A stretch of DNA of 64,000 nucleotides from Sphingomonas kaistensis (GCF_011927725.1 NZ_JAATJC010000001.1:2301001-2365000), one strand, 5' to 3'; shown: positions 37,425-46,986, counted from the stretch's first letter. Program-made: numbers and translations. The notes: generated from the sequence alone by a model not told the origin.

Positions 37425-38196
37425 CTCGCGCTCGCTCCTCGCCTTGCTGCCGGGCGCATACTTCCTGCAAAGCCGGGTCAAGGGCGCTCAGGACCTCCTT
37501 TACCTGGTCGCGACCAGCTTCGTTCCGGCTTGGTGGATGCTGGTCCGGCTCGGGGGACAGGGGTTGGTGGAAGCGGCCGCCAATTTCACCCTCGGCTATC
37601 TCGCCTTCATTGCCGTCTACGAGCTTGGCTATCTCGCCAACGACCTGTTCGACGCCCGTCGCCCGGGTGGCCGGAAGCGCTGGAGCGGGAGCAGCGGCGC
37701 TGCCTTCGTCGCGCCCTTCATCCTCATTCGGCTCATCGTCTGGGGACTGGTCGGCTGGGCCACCGGATGGATCGCCAACCCGGTCTGGCTTGGCGGCACG
37801 GCCTGCCTCGTGCTGGTGTTCGCACTGCACAACCTGATCCAGGCGGCGGCGCCGCGCAGCGCGACCTTCGTGCAACTGGGCCTGCTGCGCTTCATCATGC
37901 CGGTGATCGGCGCGCTGGAGCCGGCCCGACTGCCGCTCGCGCTGCTGATTGCGCTGCTGCTTTATGTCTACCTGCGCTGGCTCGCCTACCTCGACAGCAA
38001 GGACCTGCTGCGGATCGCGGAGCGCCGCCATCCGCGATTCGCGCTGGTGCAGATGCTCCTGCTCGGCCCGATCGTCGGCCTGACCAGCCTGATCGGGGCG
38101 ACTAGCCTGCCGCTGGAGATTTGGGGCTTCCTGATGCTGCTCTACGCGTCGCGGCAGGCGCTGGAGCGGCGACGCTCCGCGATCCCCCAGGCCTAG
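37402..38196 (+). CDS. UbiA-prenyltransferase-like membrane protein
   Basis: 264 aa with about seven or eight hydrophobic helices. The segment YELGYLANDLFDARRPGG (about 73-90) resembles the first UbiA motif NDxxDxxxD, but the third Asp is missing. A second short acidic stretch, YLDSKDLLR, occurs near residue 200. In several bacteria UbiA proteins paired with a phosphatase make polyprenyl-phospho-pentose; whether this one does is conjecture. It overlaps the HAD gene by 23 bases, and its stop overlaps the convergent rfbD stop. Confidence 0.6.
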   Translation: MSITSSSDSRSLLALLPGAYFLQSRVKGAQDLLYLVATSFVPAWWMLVRLGGQGLVEAAANFTLGYLAFIAVYELGYLANDLFDARRPGGRKRWSGSSGAAFVAPFILIRLIVWGLVGWATGWIANPVWLGGTACLVLVFALHNLIQAAAPRSATFVQLGLLRFIMPVIGALEPARLPLALLIALLLYVYLRWLAYLDSKDLLRIAERRHPRFALVQMLLLGPIVGLTSLIGATSLPLEIWGFLMLLYASRQALERRRSAIPQA

Positions 38197-39074
38197 TCCG
38201 TTTCGGCGCTGACGAGCCGCTCGACCACCGCCGGCAGCGAAGCGCGCCAGTCCGGCAGGGAAAGCCCGAAGCTATCGCGTAGCTTGCCGCCGTCGAGAAC
38301 CGACCAGGCCGGTCGCTGGGCAGGCGTCGGAAAGTCGCTGGTGGGGATCGGCCGGATGCGGGTGGCGGAACCGCCCAGGCGCATGATCTCGGCGGCGAAG
38401 TCGGCCCAGCTTGCCCGGCCGCTACCGGCGGCATGAAAAGTCTGGCCCCAGCCCGTCCGGTCGCCGGCATGGCGCCGCTCGGCCAGCGCGAGGATCACAT
38501 CGGCAAGGTCGAGCGCGTTGGTGGGTGAACCGACCTGGTCGGCGACCACGGCAATCTCCTCGCGGTCGCGCGACAGGCGAAGCATGGTCTTCACGAAATT
38601 GGCGCCGAACGGGGAATAGACCCAGGCGGTGCGCAGGATCAGGTGATCGCCCTGCCCCTCCCTCACGCGTCGCTCGCCCTCGGCCTTGGTTCGGCCATAG
38701 ACGCCGAGCGGGGCGATCGGCTCGTCCTCGCGCATCGGTGCTGCCCCCGTGCCGCCGAACACGTAATCGGTCGAGACATGGATGAGCGGTGCGCCCACCG
38801 CGGCAGCGGCTTCGGCGAGTTCACTGGCGGCCTCGGCGTTGATGCGGTGCGCAAGCTCGGGCTCCTGCTCGGCCTTGTCGACCGCGGTGTAGGCGGCTGC
38901 GCTGATCACCAGGTCCGGCCGTGTGTCTCGGACGGCCGCCGCGACCGACCCCTTCGTGGCGAGGTCGCAGCCCGGCCTGGCAGCAAAGACGAGATCGAGA
39001 TCGGTCAGTCCAGCGGAACGCTCGGCAAGGCTTCGGGCAAGCTGGCCGTCGCGCCCGGTGACCAGCACCTTCAT
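38193..39074 (-). CDS. rfbD: dTDP-4-dehydrorhamnose reductase
   Basis: 293 aa [21 protein letters not shown] is the NADPH fold, ISAAAYTAVDKAEQEPELA is a family signature, HVSTDYVFGG the Ser/Thr site and YGRTKAEGE the catalytic Tyr-Lys. It gives dTDP-L-rhamnose, the last step. The ATG at 39074 overlaps the rfbB stop. It is last in rfbA-C-B-D, all overlapping, so one operon. Confidence 0.95.
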   Translation of the reverse strand: MKVLVTGRDGQLARSLAERSAGLTDLDLVFAARPGCDLATKGSVAAAVRDTRPDLVISAAAYTAVDKAEQEPELAHRINAEAASELAEAAAAVGAPLIHVSTDYVFGGTGAAPMREDEPIAPLGVYGRTKAEGERRVREGQGDHLILRTAWVYSPFGANFVKTMLRLSRDREEIAVVADQVGSPTNALDLADVILALAERRHAGDRTGWGQTFHAAGSGRASWADFAAEIMRLGGSATRIRPIPTSDFPTPAQRPAWSVLDGGKLRDSFGLSLPDWRASLPAVVERLVSAETD

Positions 39075-40126
39075 CAGGCTTTGCCGAGCCGCTCGCCAGC
39101 ATAGGCCTCGCGCAGCGGCCCCCACCACCACGCATTGTCGAGATACCAGTCGACCGTTCGGGCGAGCCCCTGCTCGAAGTCGACCGAAGGATGCCAGCCG
39201 AGCTCGCGTTCGATCCGCGAGCAGTCGATGGCGTAGCGGCGGTCATGGCCGGGGCGATCGGTCACGAAGGTGATGAGGTCACGCCGCTTGCGGCCGTCCT
39301 CCAGCGGACGGCGGGCGTCCAGCGCGTCGCAAATGGCCTCAACCACCTGCAGGTTGGTCCGCTCAGCCTTGCCCCCGACATTGTAGCTTTCGCCCACGGC
39401 GCCCTTGCGGATGATCGTCTCCAGCGCTGCGGCATGATCGTCGACGAACAGCCAGTCGCGCACGTTCTCGCCCTTGCCGTAGACCGGCAGCGGCTTGCCC
39501 TCGAGCGCGTTCAGGATGACCAACGGAATCAGCTTCTCGGGGAAGTGGTAGGGCCCGTAATTGTTGGAGCAGTTCGAAAGCACCACCGGCAGGCCGTAAG
39601 TGTGGTGCCAGGCCCGGACCAAGTGGTCGGACGCGGCCTTGCTTGCGCTATAGGGCGAGGACGGCGCGTAGGGCGTTTCCTCGGTGAAGAAGCCGCTGTC
39701 GAACGGCAGGTCGCCGAACACCTCGTCGGTCGAGATGTGGTGGAAGCGGAAGCCGTCCCTCCGGTCGCCTTCCAGGCTCCGCCAATAGTCGAGCGCCGCC
39801 TGGAGCAGGCGGTAGGTGCCGACGACATTGGTTTCGATGAACACGCCCGGCCCGTCGATCGAGCGGTCGACATGGCTCTCGGCAGCCAGGTGCATGATGC
39901 CGCTGACCTGCTCCTCGCGCAGCAGGGCGCCGACCAGCGCCTGGTCGCCGATATCGCCTTCAACGAAGCGATGGTTCGCCGCTTCCTCGACTTCCCTGAG
40001 GCTGGTCAGCGAACCCGAATAGGTCAGTTTGTCGAGGGTCACCACGCGCTGGCCCGAGGCGACCAGCCGGCGCACCACCGCACTGCCGATGAAGCCGGCA
40101 CCGCCGGTAACGAGAATGGCACTCAT
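39074..40126 (-). CDS. rfbB: dTDP-glucose 4,6-dehydratase
   Basis: 350 aa. [18 protein letters not shown] is the NAD motif, [15 protein letters not shown] a signature, [11 protein letters not shown] carries the Thr-Asp-Glu active site, and [15 protein letters not shown] the Tyr-Lys. [31 protein letters not shown] is highly conserved. It makes dTDP-4-keto-6-deoxyglucose from dTDP-glucose. The ATG at 40126 is chosen by homology; it overlaps the rfbC stop. Confidence 0.96.
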   Translation of the reverse strand: MSAILVTGGAGFIGSAVVRRLVASGQRVVTLDKLTYSGSLTSLREVEEAANHRFVEGDIGDQALVGALLREEQVSGIMHLAAESHVDRSIDGPGVFIETNVVGTYRLLQAALDYWRSLEGDRRDGFRFHHISTDEVFGDLPFDSGFFTEETPYAPSSPYSASKAASDHLVRAWHHTYGLPVVLSNCSNNYGPYHFPEKLIPLVILNALEGKPLPVYGKGENVRDWLFVDDHAAALETIIRKGAVGESYNVGGKAERTNLQVVEAICDALDARRPLEDGRKRRDLITFVTDRPGHDRRYAIDCSRIERELGWHPSVDFEQGLARTVDWYLDNAWWWGPLREAYAGERLGKA

Positions 40127-40674
40127 TCGAAGAGATCCGCCTGTGCAAGGTGGGGAGCGTTCTGGTCCTTGGCCGACAGCAGCCACTGGTCGCGGGGCAG
40201 CGGCCACTCGATCCCGATCGCCGGGTCGGCGGGATTGATCCCGCGGTCATGCTCCGGGCTGTAGGGCGCCGACACCTTGTACTGGACCTCGCTGCCTTCC
40301 TCGAGCGCGAGGAAGCCGTGGGCGAAGCCGACCGGAACCAGCAGCTGGTTCCACGTGTCGGCCGACAGGACCACTCCGGTCCACTGGCCGAAGGTGGGAC
40401 TGGAGCGGCGGATATCGACCGCAACGTCGAACACGCTGCCACGGCTGACCCGGACCAGCTTGGCCTGGGCGACCGGCTCCAGCTGATAATGAAGGCCGCG
40501 CAGCACCCCGCGGGCGGAACGGCTGTGGTTGTCCTGCACGAACGTCAGGTCGATCCCGGCGTCGCGAAAGCGTGACTCGCTCCATACTTCCGAAAAGAAG
40601 CCGCGGTCGTCGCCGATGCGACGCGGCAGGATTTCGAGGACGCCCGGCAGCCCGGTCTCCTTGACCTCAAGCAT
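40123..40674 (-). CDS. rfbC: dTDP-4-dehydrorhamnose 3,5-epimerase
   Basis: 183 aa cupin-like enzyme. [35 protein letters not shown] (catalytic His in LRGLHYQ) and [34 protein letters not shown] are diagnostic. It epimerises the 4-keto sugar at C3 and C5. The ATG at 40674 has GGAG 7 bases upstream and overlaps the rfbA stop. Confidence 0.96.
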   Translation of the reverse strand: MLEVKETGLPGVLEILPRRIGDDRGFFSEVWSESRFRDAGIDLTFVQDNHSRSARGVLRGLHYQLEPVAQAKLVRVSRGSVFDVAVDIRRSSPTFGQWTGVVLSADTWNQLLVPVGFAHGFLALEEGSEVQYKVSAPYSPEHDRGINPADPAIGIEWPLPRDQWLLSAKDQNAPHLAQADLFE

Positions 40675-41545
40675 TGCCAAGCTCCTGGACGCGGCGGCGG
40701 AGGTAGCCGGCGTAGGGCGTCTTGCCGAGCTGTGCGGCCCGCTTCAGCACGGTCGCACCGTCGAGCCAGCCCTGCTCGAGCGCGATTTCCTCGGGGCACA
40801 TGACCTTGACGCCTTGGCGGTGCTCGATGGTCCGGACGAAGCTGCTCGCGTCGAGCAGGCTTTCGTGCGTGCCCGTGTCCAGCCACGCATAGCCACGACC
40901 GAGCCGGGTCACGTACAGATCGCCGGCCGCCAGATAGGCCCGATTCACGTCCGTGATCTCAAGCTCGCCGCGCGGGCTGGGCGCCAGGTTGGCGGCAATC
41001 TCCACCACGCGGTTGTCGTAGAAATACAAGCCGGTCACCGCGAAATGCGACTTGGGATTGGCAGGTTTCTCCTCGATGTCGGTGACCTTGCCGTCTGCAT
41101 CGAAGGTGGCGACGCCATAGCGTTCGGGATCGTCGACCGAATAAGCGAATACCGTCGCTCCGCTGTCGCGGGCAGCCGCCTGACGCGCGAGATCGCCAAG
41201 CCCGGCGCCGTAGAAGATGTTGTCGCCGAGCACGAGCGCGACCTTGTCGTCGCCGATGAACTCGCGGCCGATGATGAAGGCTTCGGCAAGGCCGTTCGGC
41301 TCGGCCTGCTCGGCATAGCTCATGCGGATGCCGAAGTCCGTCCCGTCGCCGAGCAGGCGCTGGAACAGGGGAAGGTCGTGAGGCGTCGAAATCAGGAGGA
41401 TGTCGCGGATGCCCGCCAGCATCAGCATGCCGAGCGGATAATAGACCATCGGCTTGTCGTAGACCGGAAGCATCTGCTTCGACACGGCCAAGGTCGCCGG
41501 GTAGAGACGAGTGCCGCTCCCGCCGGCAAGAATAATCCCCTTCAC
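40667..41545 (-). CDS. rfbA: Glucose-1-phosphate thymidylyltransferase
   Basis: 292 aa. [37 protein letters not shown] is the nucleotide-binding signature, and FVGDN-like [17 protein letters not shown] carries the metal Asp. It converts glucose 1-phosphate and dTTP to dTDP-glucose, the first step to dTDP-rhamnose. The GTG start at 41545 has GGGGAGAA upstream; the longer open frame is not protein-like. It heads the rfbACBD operon. Confidence 0.96.
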   Translation of the reverse strand: MKGIILAGGSGTRLYPATLAVSKQMLPVYDKPMVYYPLGMLMLAGIRDILLISTPHDLPLFQRLLGDGTDFGIRMSYAEQAEPNGLAEAFIIGREFIGDDKVALVLGDNIFYGAGLGDLARQAAARDSGATVFAYSVDDPERYGVATFDADGKVTDIEEKPANPKSHFAVTGLYFYDNRVVEIAANLAPSPRGELEITDVNRAYLAAGDLYVTRLGRGYAWLDTGTHESLLDASSFVRTIEHRQGVKVMCPEEIALEQGWLDGATVLKRAAQLGKTPYAGYLRRRVQELGNA

Positions 41546-41661
41546 TGCTTCTCCCCGCTTCGCTAGGCCGCGCCCCATGAGCCCAGGACTGTTCGATAGC
41601 AGAGACTTGTTCGCAAGCGAGCGCAAAGTCGGGCCAGTGTTTCCGGTCGGCAGGTGCTGAC

Positions 41662-42738
41662 GTGATCCCCTACTGGCTCCTGTGGTCCTTCTTCTTCCTC
41701 GGTGTGATCCTGTCGCAACGGCAGGCGCAGCCGCAGGTGGCCGGGCAGGCACCGGACATCAGCGCACCGCGCCTCTCGATCGGAATGTCTGTCGGACTGA
41801 TCCTGCTGACCGTGATGATCGGCTTCCGCTACCAGGTCGGCGGCGACTGGCTGAATTACGAAGAAATCTTCAAGCGAAGTGCCTTTAGGACGTTCGATCA
41901 GACCCTCCTGCAGAGCGACCCCGGCTACGCCCTGCTGAACTGGGCGAGCCAGCAGCTCGGTTACGACGTCTGGCTGGTCAACCTGGTGTGCGGCTTGCTG
42001 ACCGTTTGGGGGATCTTCGCACTGGCCCGACGGGAGCCGCAGCCATGGTTGTCGCTGCTGATCGCGGTCCCCTACCTGATCGTCGTGGTCGGCATGGGTT
42101 ACACCCGGCAGGCAGCGGCGCTTGGCCTGGTGATGGTTGGCCTGGCGAGCCTGCTCAACAACGGAAGCGTCGCCCGAATGGTGCTCTGGACCGCAGTCGG
42201 CGCACTGTTCCACAAGTCTGCCGTCATCTGCCTGCCGTTGGTGGCGTTCACGGGAGACCGGCGCAAGATCATCGACCTCGCCCTGCTCGCCTCATCGGCA
42301 CTGGGGCTGTACACCCTCTTTTTGCAGGACAGCGTCGACCGCCTGTTCCGGAACTACATCGAGGCGCGCTACAGTTCGAGCGGGGCGGCCATCCGCATTT
42401 CCATGTCGCTGCTGCCGGCAGTCGTGTTCCTGGCCTTCCAGCGCAGGCTCGGCCTCAACGAGAATGAAGCCAAGCTTTGGCGGAATTTCTCGCTGGTGGC
42501 GATCGTGGCGACGGTGGCGCTGTTTCTGTCGCCCTCGTCGACCGCAGTCGACCGGATCGCTCTCTACCTGCTACCGCTCCAGTTCATCATCCTGGCCCGC
42601 ATCCCCGGGACGCTTCTCACTCGCAACTTCGGCAACCTGCTGATCGCGGCCTACACGGCGGCCGTGCTCTACATCTGGCTTAATTTCGCAGCCAATGCCC
42701 ACGGCTGGCTGCCCTATCGCATCTGGTTCAACGCCTAG
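41662..42738 (+). CDS. EpsG-family membrane protein, candidate polysaccharide polymerase (Wzy)
   Basis: 358 aa with about ten hydrophobic segments. [17 protein letters not shown] after the first two helices and [21 protein letters not shown] in the middle are the EpsG motifs. Such proteins are regarded as polymerases of Wzx/Wzy-type exopolysaccharides. It uses a GTG start at 41662 and is divergent from rfbA. It is the only polymerase candidate in the locus, which together with the flippase at 30960 makes the pathway nearly complete. Confidence 0.82.
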   Translation: MIPYWLLWSFFFLGVILSQRQAQPQVAGQAPDISAPRLSIGMSVGLILLTVMIGFRYQVGGDWLNYEEIFKRSAFRTFDQTLLQSDPGYALLNWASQQLGYDVWLVNLVCGLLTVWGIFALARREPQPWLSLLIAVPYLIVVVGMGYTRQAAALGLVMVGLASLLNNGSVARMVLWTAVGALFHKSAVICLPLVAFTGDRRKIIDLALLASSALGLYTLFLQDSVDRLFRNYIEARYSSSGAAIRISMSLLPAVVFLAFQRRLGLNENEAKLWRNFSLVAIVATVALFLSPSSTAVDRIALYLLPLQFIILARIPGTLLTRNFGNLLIAAYTAAVLYIWLNFAANAHGWLPYRIWFNA

Positions 42739-42744
42739 AAGGCG

Positions 42745-44568
42745 TCACTCCACCGTCACGCTCTTCGCCAAGTTGCGGGGCTGATCGACGTCGGTGCCCT
42801 TGAGCACGGCGACGTGATAGGCGAGCAACTGGACCGGGACGGCATAGACCAAAGGCGCGATCAATTCGTGCACGGCCGGCATCTCGATCGTCGCCACGCA
42901 GCCGTCGCCCGCCGCCGCAATGCCCTCGGCGTCGCTGATCAGGATGATCCGCCCGCCGCGCGCACGGACTTCCTGCATGTTGCTGACGGTCTTGTCGAAC
43001 AACGGTCCTGACGGCGCGAGGACGATCACCGGGACGGCATCGTCGATCAGCGCGATCGGACCATGCTTCATCTCGCCCGCGGCATAGCCCTCGGCATGGA
43101 TGTAGCTGATCTCCTTGAGCTTCAGCGCGCCTTCCAGCGCCATCGGGTAATCGGGACCACGGCCAAGATACAGCACGTCGCGAGCCGGGGCGACGAGGTG
43201 CGCCATCGCTTTGATGTCCTCGTCATGGTCGATCGCGCGGGCCATGGCCTCGGGCGCCTCGGCGAGGTGCGCGACGATCTCCCGTTCCTCTTCCGCCGTG
43301 ATCCGTCCACGCGCCCGGGCGAGGTTGACCGCAAGCGCGGCAAGCACCGCCAACTGACAGGTGAACGCCTTGGTCGAGGCAACGCCGATCTCCGGTCCCG
43401 CTCGCGTCGGCAGCAGGAGGTCGGCCTCGCGCGCCATCGAGCTGGTCGGGACGTTCACCACCACCGCGATCCTTTGTCCCTCCGACCGGGCGTGGCGCAG
43501 GGCCGCAAGCGTGTCGGCGGTTTCGCCCGACTGGCTGATGAACAGCGCCAGGCCGCCCTTCTCGAGGACGGGATCGCGGTAGCGGAACTCGCTTGCGACA
43601 TCGATGTCGACCGGCACGCGGGCAAACCGCTCGATCCAATATTTGCCGACCATGCCGGCGTAGAAGCTGGTGCCGCAGGCCACCATGGTGACCCGGTCGA
43701 CCTGGCTCAGGTCGAAGTCGACGGCGGGAATGGCGACTTCGCCTTCGAACGCCCTGACGTAGCTTTGCAGGGTCTGCGCGACGACCAGCGGCTGCTCGAA
43801 GATCTCCTTGCGCATGAAGTGCGCGTGGTTGCCCTTTGAGATGGTCTCGGTGCTGGCTTCGCTTTCGACGACCTGCCGCTCGACCGGCGCGTTGTCGCGA
43901 TCGAAGATCTGCACGGAATCGTTGCGGACGACGACCCAGTCGCCCTCGTCGAGATAGGCGATGCGGCGGGTCCAGGGGGCCAGCGCGATCGCATCGGATC
44001 CGAGGTAATTCTCGCCCTCGCCATAGCCGACGGTCAGCGGCGCGCCCATGCGCGCACCGATCACCAGCCCGTCATGGTCGCGGAACAGGAAGGCCATGGC
44101 GAACGCCCCGTGCAGCCGAGGCAGGACCGCTGCGACCGCCTGCTCGGGACTGCGCCCGGCCTCGACCTCGCGGGCAACGAGGTGGGCGACCACTTCGCTG
44201 TCGGTCTCGCTCAGGAGCGTGCGGCCGTCGGCAAGCAGTTCGGCGCGAAGCGGCTTGAAGTTCTCGATGATGCCGTTGTGCACGAGCGCGACCGGACCCG
44301 CGATGTGCGGATGGGCATTGGCCTCGGTCGGCGCGCCGTGGGTCGCCCAGCGGGTGTGGGCAATGCCGGTGATCCCCGGAAGCGCGCTTTCGGCAAGCCG
44401 CGCGCCAAGGTTATCGAGCTTGCCTTCGGCCCGCCGCCGCTCGAACCCGCCGTGGACCAGCGTGCAGATCCCGGCGCTGTCATAGCCCCGATATTCGAGC
44501 CGCCGGAGCCCTTCGAACAAGCGCTGCGCAACGGCTTCACGGCCGACGATCGCGACGATTCCGCACAT
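42745..44568 (-). CDS. glmS: Glucosamine-6-phosphate synthase
   Basis: 607 aa. MCGIVAIVG gives the nucleophile Cys2 of the glutaminase domain (1-about 225), followed by the two SIS isomerase domains (CGTSFYAGMVGKYWIERFA; SQSGETADTLAALR; YAAGEMKHGPIALIDD). It makes glucosamine 6-phosphate from fructose 6-phosphate and glutamine, the start of UDP-GlcNAc synthesis. It is 5 bases after glmU on the same strand, so there is no room for a glmS ribozyme. Confidence 0.97.
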   Translation of the reverse strand: MCGIVAIVGREAVAQRLFEGLRRLEYRGYDSAGICTLVHGGFERRRAEGKLDNLGARLAESALPGITGIAHTRWATHGAPTEANAHPHIAGPVALVHNGIIENFKPLRAELLADGRTLLSETDSEVVAHLVAREVEAGRSPEQAVAAVLPRLHGAFAMAFLFRDHDGLVIGARMGAPLTVGYGEGENYLGSDAIALAPWTRRIAYLDEGDWVVVRNDSVQIFDRDNAPVERQVVESEASTETISKGNHAHFMRKEIFEQPLVVAQTLQSYVRAFEGEVAIPAVDFDLSQVDRVTMVACGTSFYAGMVGKYWIERFARVPVDIDVASEFRYRDPVLEKGGLALFISQSGETADTLAALRHARSEGQRIAVVVNVPTSSMAREADLLLPTRAGPEIGVASTKAFTCQLAVLAALAVNLARARGRITAEEEREIVAHLAEAPEAMARAIDHDEDIKAMAHLVAPARDVLYLGRGPDYPMALEGALKLKEISYIHAEGYAAGEMKHGPIALIDDAVPVIVLAPSGPLFDKTVSNMQEVRARGGRIILISDAEGIAAAGDGCVATIEMPAVHELIAPLVYAVPVQLLAYHVAVLKGTDVDQPRNLAKSVTVE

Positions 44569-44573
44569 GACGC

Positions 44574-45920
44574 TTACTTGCCTTTCTTGGCCGACTGGCG
44601 CTCGCGGAAATGCGCGGCCCAGCCGGAGAGTTGTTTCTGCTCGGCGCGCGTCACGCCCAGCGCGTCACCCTCGACATCGCGGGTGACTACCGAGCCTGCT
44701 CCGACGATCGCGCCGGCGCCGACGTTGACCGGCGCGACCAGCGAACTGTTCGAACCGATGAAGGCCCCCTCGCCAATACGGGTCTGATACTTGAAGAAGC
44801 CGTCGTAATTGCAGGTGATGGTTCCGGCCCCGATGTTGGCTCCGGCCCCGACGTCCGCGTCGCCGATGTAGCTGAGGTGATTGGCCTTGGCCCTGGCCCC
44901 CAGCTTCGCCTTCTTGATCTCGACGAAGTTTCCGACCTTGGATCGCTCGCCAAGCTCGGCACCTGGACGCAGGCGGGCGTAGGGACCGACCTCGGCCCCT
45001 GCCCCGACGCTGGCCCCTTCGAGATGCGAAAAGGCACGGATCACCGCGCCGTCGGCGACGCTCACCCCGGGGCCGAAGAAGACGCTCGGTTCGACCAGCA
45101 CGTCGCGGCCAAGCCTGGTGTCGGCACTGAACCAGACGGTGTCCGGATCGAACAACGTCGCTCCCTCGGCCATCGCCTGGGCCCGGCGGCGGCCCTGCCA
45201 GTCCCGCTCGACCAGCGCGAGTTCGGAGCGGCTGTTGATGCCTGCGGTCTGCCAGGGATCGCATTCGACGGCGACGCTGTGGCGGCCCTCGGCAGCGGCC
45301 ACCATGACGATGTCGGGCAGGTAATATTCGCCCGCCGCATTGTCGTTGCCTACCTTGGCCAGCCAGCGGAACAGGTCGGACGCGGCAACCGCCATCATGC
45401 CGCTGTTGCACAACCTGACCGCCCGCTCCTCGGGCGAGGCGTCCTTATATTCGACCATGCGCGCGATGGTGTCGCCCTGCCCCAGGACGACCCGCCCGTA
45501 AGAGGCTGGATCGTCGGGCGAGGACGCCAGCACCACGACGCCAGGGCGGTCCTCCGCCTCGAGCCGGCCCTGCATCGCTTGCAGCGTCGCGGTCTCGATG
45601 CAAGGCGTGTCGCCGTAGAGAACCAGCACCGTGCCATCGAACCCGGCCAGGGCCTCGGCCGCCTGGGCCACGGCATGGCCGGTGCCCTTCTGCTCCGCCT
45701 GCAGCGCAAGCGTCAGCTGATGGCCGGCAAGCGCGCCCTCCAGCTGCTCGCGTCCCGTGCCGACGACAACCACCCGCCGCTCCGCCTCAAGCGTGTCGAC
45801 GGTATCGAGCAGGTGCATGAGCATCGGTTTGCCGGCGAGCGGATGGAGGACCTTGTGCAGGTCCGAACGCATCCGGGTCCCTTGACCGGCAGCGAGAATG
45901 ACAACGGCGAGCGGCTTCAT
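44574..45920 (-). CDS. glmU: Bifunctional GlmU (uridylyltransferase / acetyltransferase)
   Basis: 448 aa. The N-terminal pyrophosphorylase has LAAGQGTRMRSDLHKVLHPLAGKPM, GTGHAVAQA and VLYGDTPCI. The C-terminal left-handed beta-helix has the acetyltransferase features (VGNFVEIKKAKLGARAKANHLSYIGDADVGAGANIGAGTITCNYDG). It completes UDP-GlcNAc for cell wall and surface polymers. It precedes glmS in one operon. Confidence 0.97.
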   Translation of the reverse strand: MKPLAVVILAAGQGTRMRSDLHKVLHPLAGKPMLMHLLDTVDTLEAERRVVVVGTGREQLEGALAGHQLTLALQAEQKGTGHAVAQAAEALAGFDGTVLVLYGDTPCIETATLQAMQGRLEAEDRPGVVVLASSPDDPASYGRVVLGQGDTIARMVEYKDASPEERAVRLCNSGMMAVAASDLFRWLAKVGNDNAAGEYYLPDIVMVAAAEGRHSVAVECDPWQTAGINSRSELALVERDWQGRRRAQAMAEGATLFDPDTVWFSADTRLGRDVLVEPSVFFGPGVSVADGAVIRAFSHLEGASVGAGAEVGPYARLRPGAELGERSKVGNFVEIKKAKLGARAKANHLSYIGDADVGAGANIGAGTITCNYDGFFKYQTRIGEGAFIGSNSSLVAPVNVGAGAIVGAGSVVTRDVEGDALGVTRAEQKQLSGWAAHFRERQSAKKGK

Positions 45921-45953
45921 GGATGCGGCTGTGGCAGAGGCTTCGATAAAGAG

Positions 45954-45989
45954 AAAGGGCCTCCGTCCCTGAGGGGAAAGAGGCCCTTT
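45954..45989 (-). terminator. Rho-independent terminator
   Basis: AAAGGGCCTC (45954-45963) and GAGGCCCTTT (45980-45989) make a perfect 10-bp stem. Read on the minus strand it follows the stop at 46011 and is followed by a T-rich run (CTCTTTATC), as a terminator requires. It insulates the histone-like gene from glmU. Confidence 0.85.
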
Positions 45990-46010
45990 CGAATTTACAG
46001 GGAACGGACG

Positions 46011-46751
46011 TCAGGCGTTGCTGCCGCCGTCGCTTCCGCCGGTCGGGCCGCTGCCGGTTGGCTTGCGGGTCGATCCGCGCCGGGTCGCACCGGTGCTGCG
46101 GGTCGATGTCGCGCGCGAACGGGTCGCGGTGCCGCTGCGGCTGGGGGCGGCGCGCTTGGGCGCGGTGGCCGCGCTCTTCGCCGCGCCTGCTGCGCCCTCG
46201 GCCTTCTTTCGCGTGCTGGTCGATCCGCTGCTGCGCGCGGTGGCGCCGCTGGCTTTGGCCTTGGTGCTCGACGCGCGCTGGCTGGCGCTGCGCTTGGCGG
46301 TGCTGGCCGTCGATTTCGCGCCCGACCCGCGGCTGCCGCTCGACGAGGAGGACGACGACGAGCTGCTGCCGCCGAGGACCTTCTGGGCGGCATCGGCAAC
46401 CGCTTCAGCGATCAGCGAGCCGAGCTTGCCGACGCTGCTTGCCATCGACGTGGCGGCGCTGGTCGCGCTGTCGGCGGCATCGAGCCCGGCGTCGCGGATC
46501 TTGCGGCGGACCGACGGGCTGGCGCTGATCGCGGCGGCCGCTGCGGCGAGGCCGGCGGCGAGCATTTCCTTGCTCATCGCCGCCTTGGCGAGCTTGTCGA
46601 GCGTGTCGTTGAGGTTGGTCGAGCCATCCTCATCGCCATCGCTGGCCGAACTGCCTGCGCCGGCCTTGTCGTTGCCGAGCTTGTCCTGCTGGCTGGTGAA
46701 GCTGCTGGAGCCGCCCTGATTGTTCGATTTCGAGGTCTTGGACCTGGCCAC
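46011..46751 (-). CDS. Histone-H1-like low-complexity protein
   Basis: 246 aa. An N-terminal polar stretch is followed by a helical segment (about 45-128: LNDTLDKLAKAAMSKEMLAAGL, then SVRRKIRDAGLDAADSATSA). A run of ten serines leads to a basic, Ser/Thr/Ala/Arg/Lys-rich tail (about 140-246) reminiscent of eukaryotic histone H1 or chlamydial Hc1. That tail would bind nucleic acid; a nucleoid role is inference. GTG start at 46751 with GGGGAG 8 bases upstream. The opposite strand is also open here, but it lacks a ribosome site and looks like a GC shadow. It has its own terminator. Confidence 0.78.
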   Translation of the reverse strand: MARSKTSKSNNQGGSSSFTSQQDKLGNDKAGAGSSASDGDEDGSTNLNDTLDKLAKAAMSKEMLAAGLAAAAAAISASPSVRRKIRDAGLDAADSATSAATSMASSVGKLGSLIAEAVADAAQKVLGGSSSSSSSSSSGSRGSGAKSTASTAKRSASQRASSTKAKASGATARSSGSTSTRKKAEGAAGAAKSAATAPKRAAPSRSGTATRSRATSTRSTGATRRGSTRKPTGSGPTGGSDGGSNA

Positions 46752-46840
46752 GAGATGATCTCCCCGTTGGATGCGTTACCGGCAAGACGATGCAGCGCCG
46801 GAACGGTTCCCTCGGCGGCTGCTAAGCCCCGGATGTGTTA

Positions 46841-46874
46841 AAGGGACCGTCGCTCCGAAAAGCGACGATCCCTT
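46841..46874 (-). terminator. Hairpin downstream of the 18-codon ORF
   Basis: AAGGGACCGTCGCT (46841-46854) pairs with AGCGACGATCCCTT (46861-46874) with a single mismatch and a 6-base loop. On the minus strand it lies 55 bases after the stop of the 18-codon ORF, and the short T-run TTTAACA follows, so it probably ends that small transcript. Confidence 0.65.
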
Positions 46875-46929
46875 CGACATGGTCAGCGGCCGGAGAGCTC
46901 CAGCCCGGGAGACCTTGAGTGCCGGCTGG

Positions 46930-46986
46930 TTAGGCCCGCGTCTCCCGAACGAACTTCACCGAGCCTCTTGCTGAACCATGAGACAT
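46930..46986 (-). CDS. 18-codon ORF with perfect extended Shine-Dalgarno
   Basis: The ORF encodes MSHGSARGSVKFVRETRA. It is preceded by GAAAGGAGGTGATCCG directly before the ATG; 15 of those bases are complementary to the 3' end of 16S rRNA, and the spacing from GGAGG to ATG is 7, which is optimal. A hairpin lies downstream at 46841-46874. No known family is recognised, though GSVKFV faintly recalls the cold-shock start. It is either a real micropeptide, a leader ORF or a dual-function small RNA. The flanking 46752-46840 and 46987-47066 hold nothing else I can support. Confidence 0.62.
   Translation of the reverse strand: MSHGSARGSVKFVRETRA

Noticed and set aside
42569..42745. glmS ribozyme or riboswitch near glmS
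   Set aside because: Upstream gap of glmS (44569-44573) is only 5 bases after glmU; no room for such an element.
46018..46719. 233-codon plus-strand frame opposite the histone-like gene
   Set aside because: No Shine-Dalgarno, Leu/Ala/Pro-rich composition; the minus strand has GGGGAG-8-GTG and its own terminator.
44610..46841. 743-codon plus-strand frame opposite glmU and the histone-like gene
   Set aside because: Spans two opposite-strand genes and a terminator, has low-complexity Arg/Ala content and no ribosome site.
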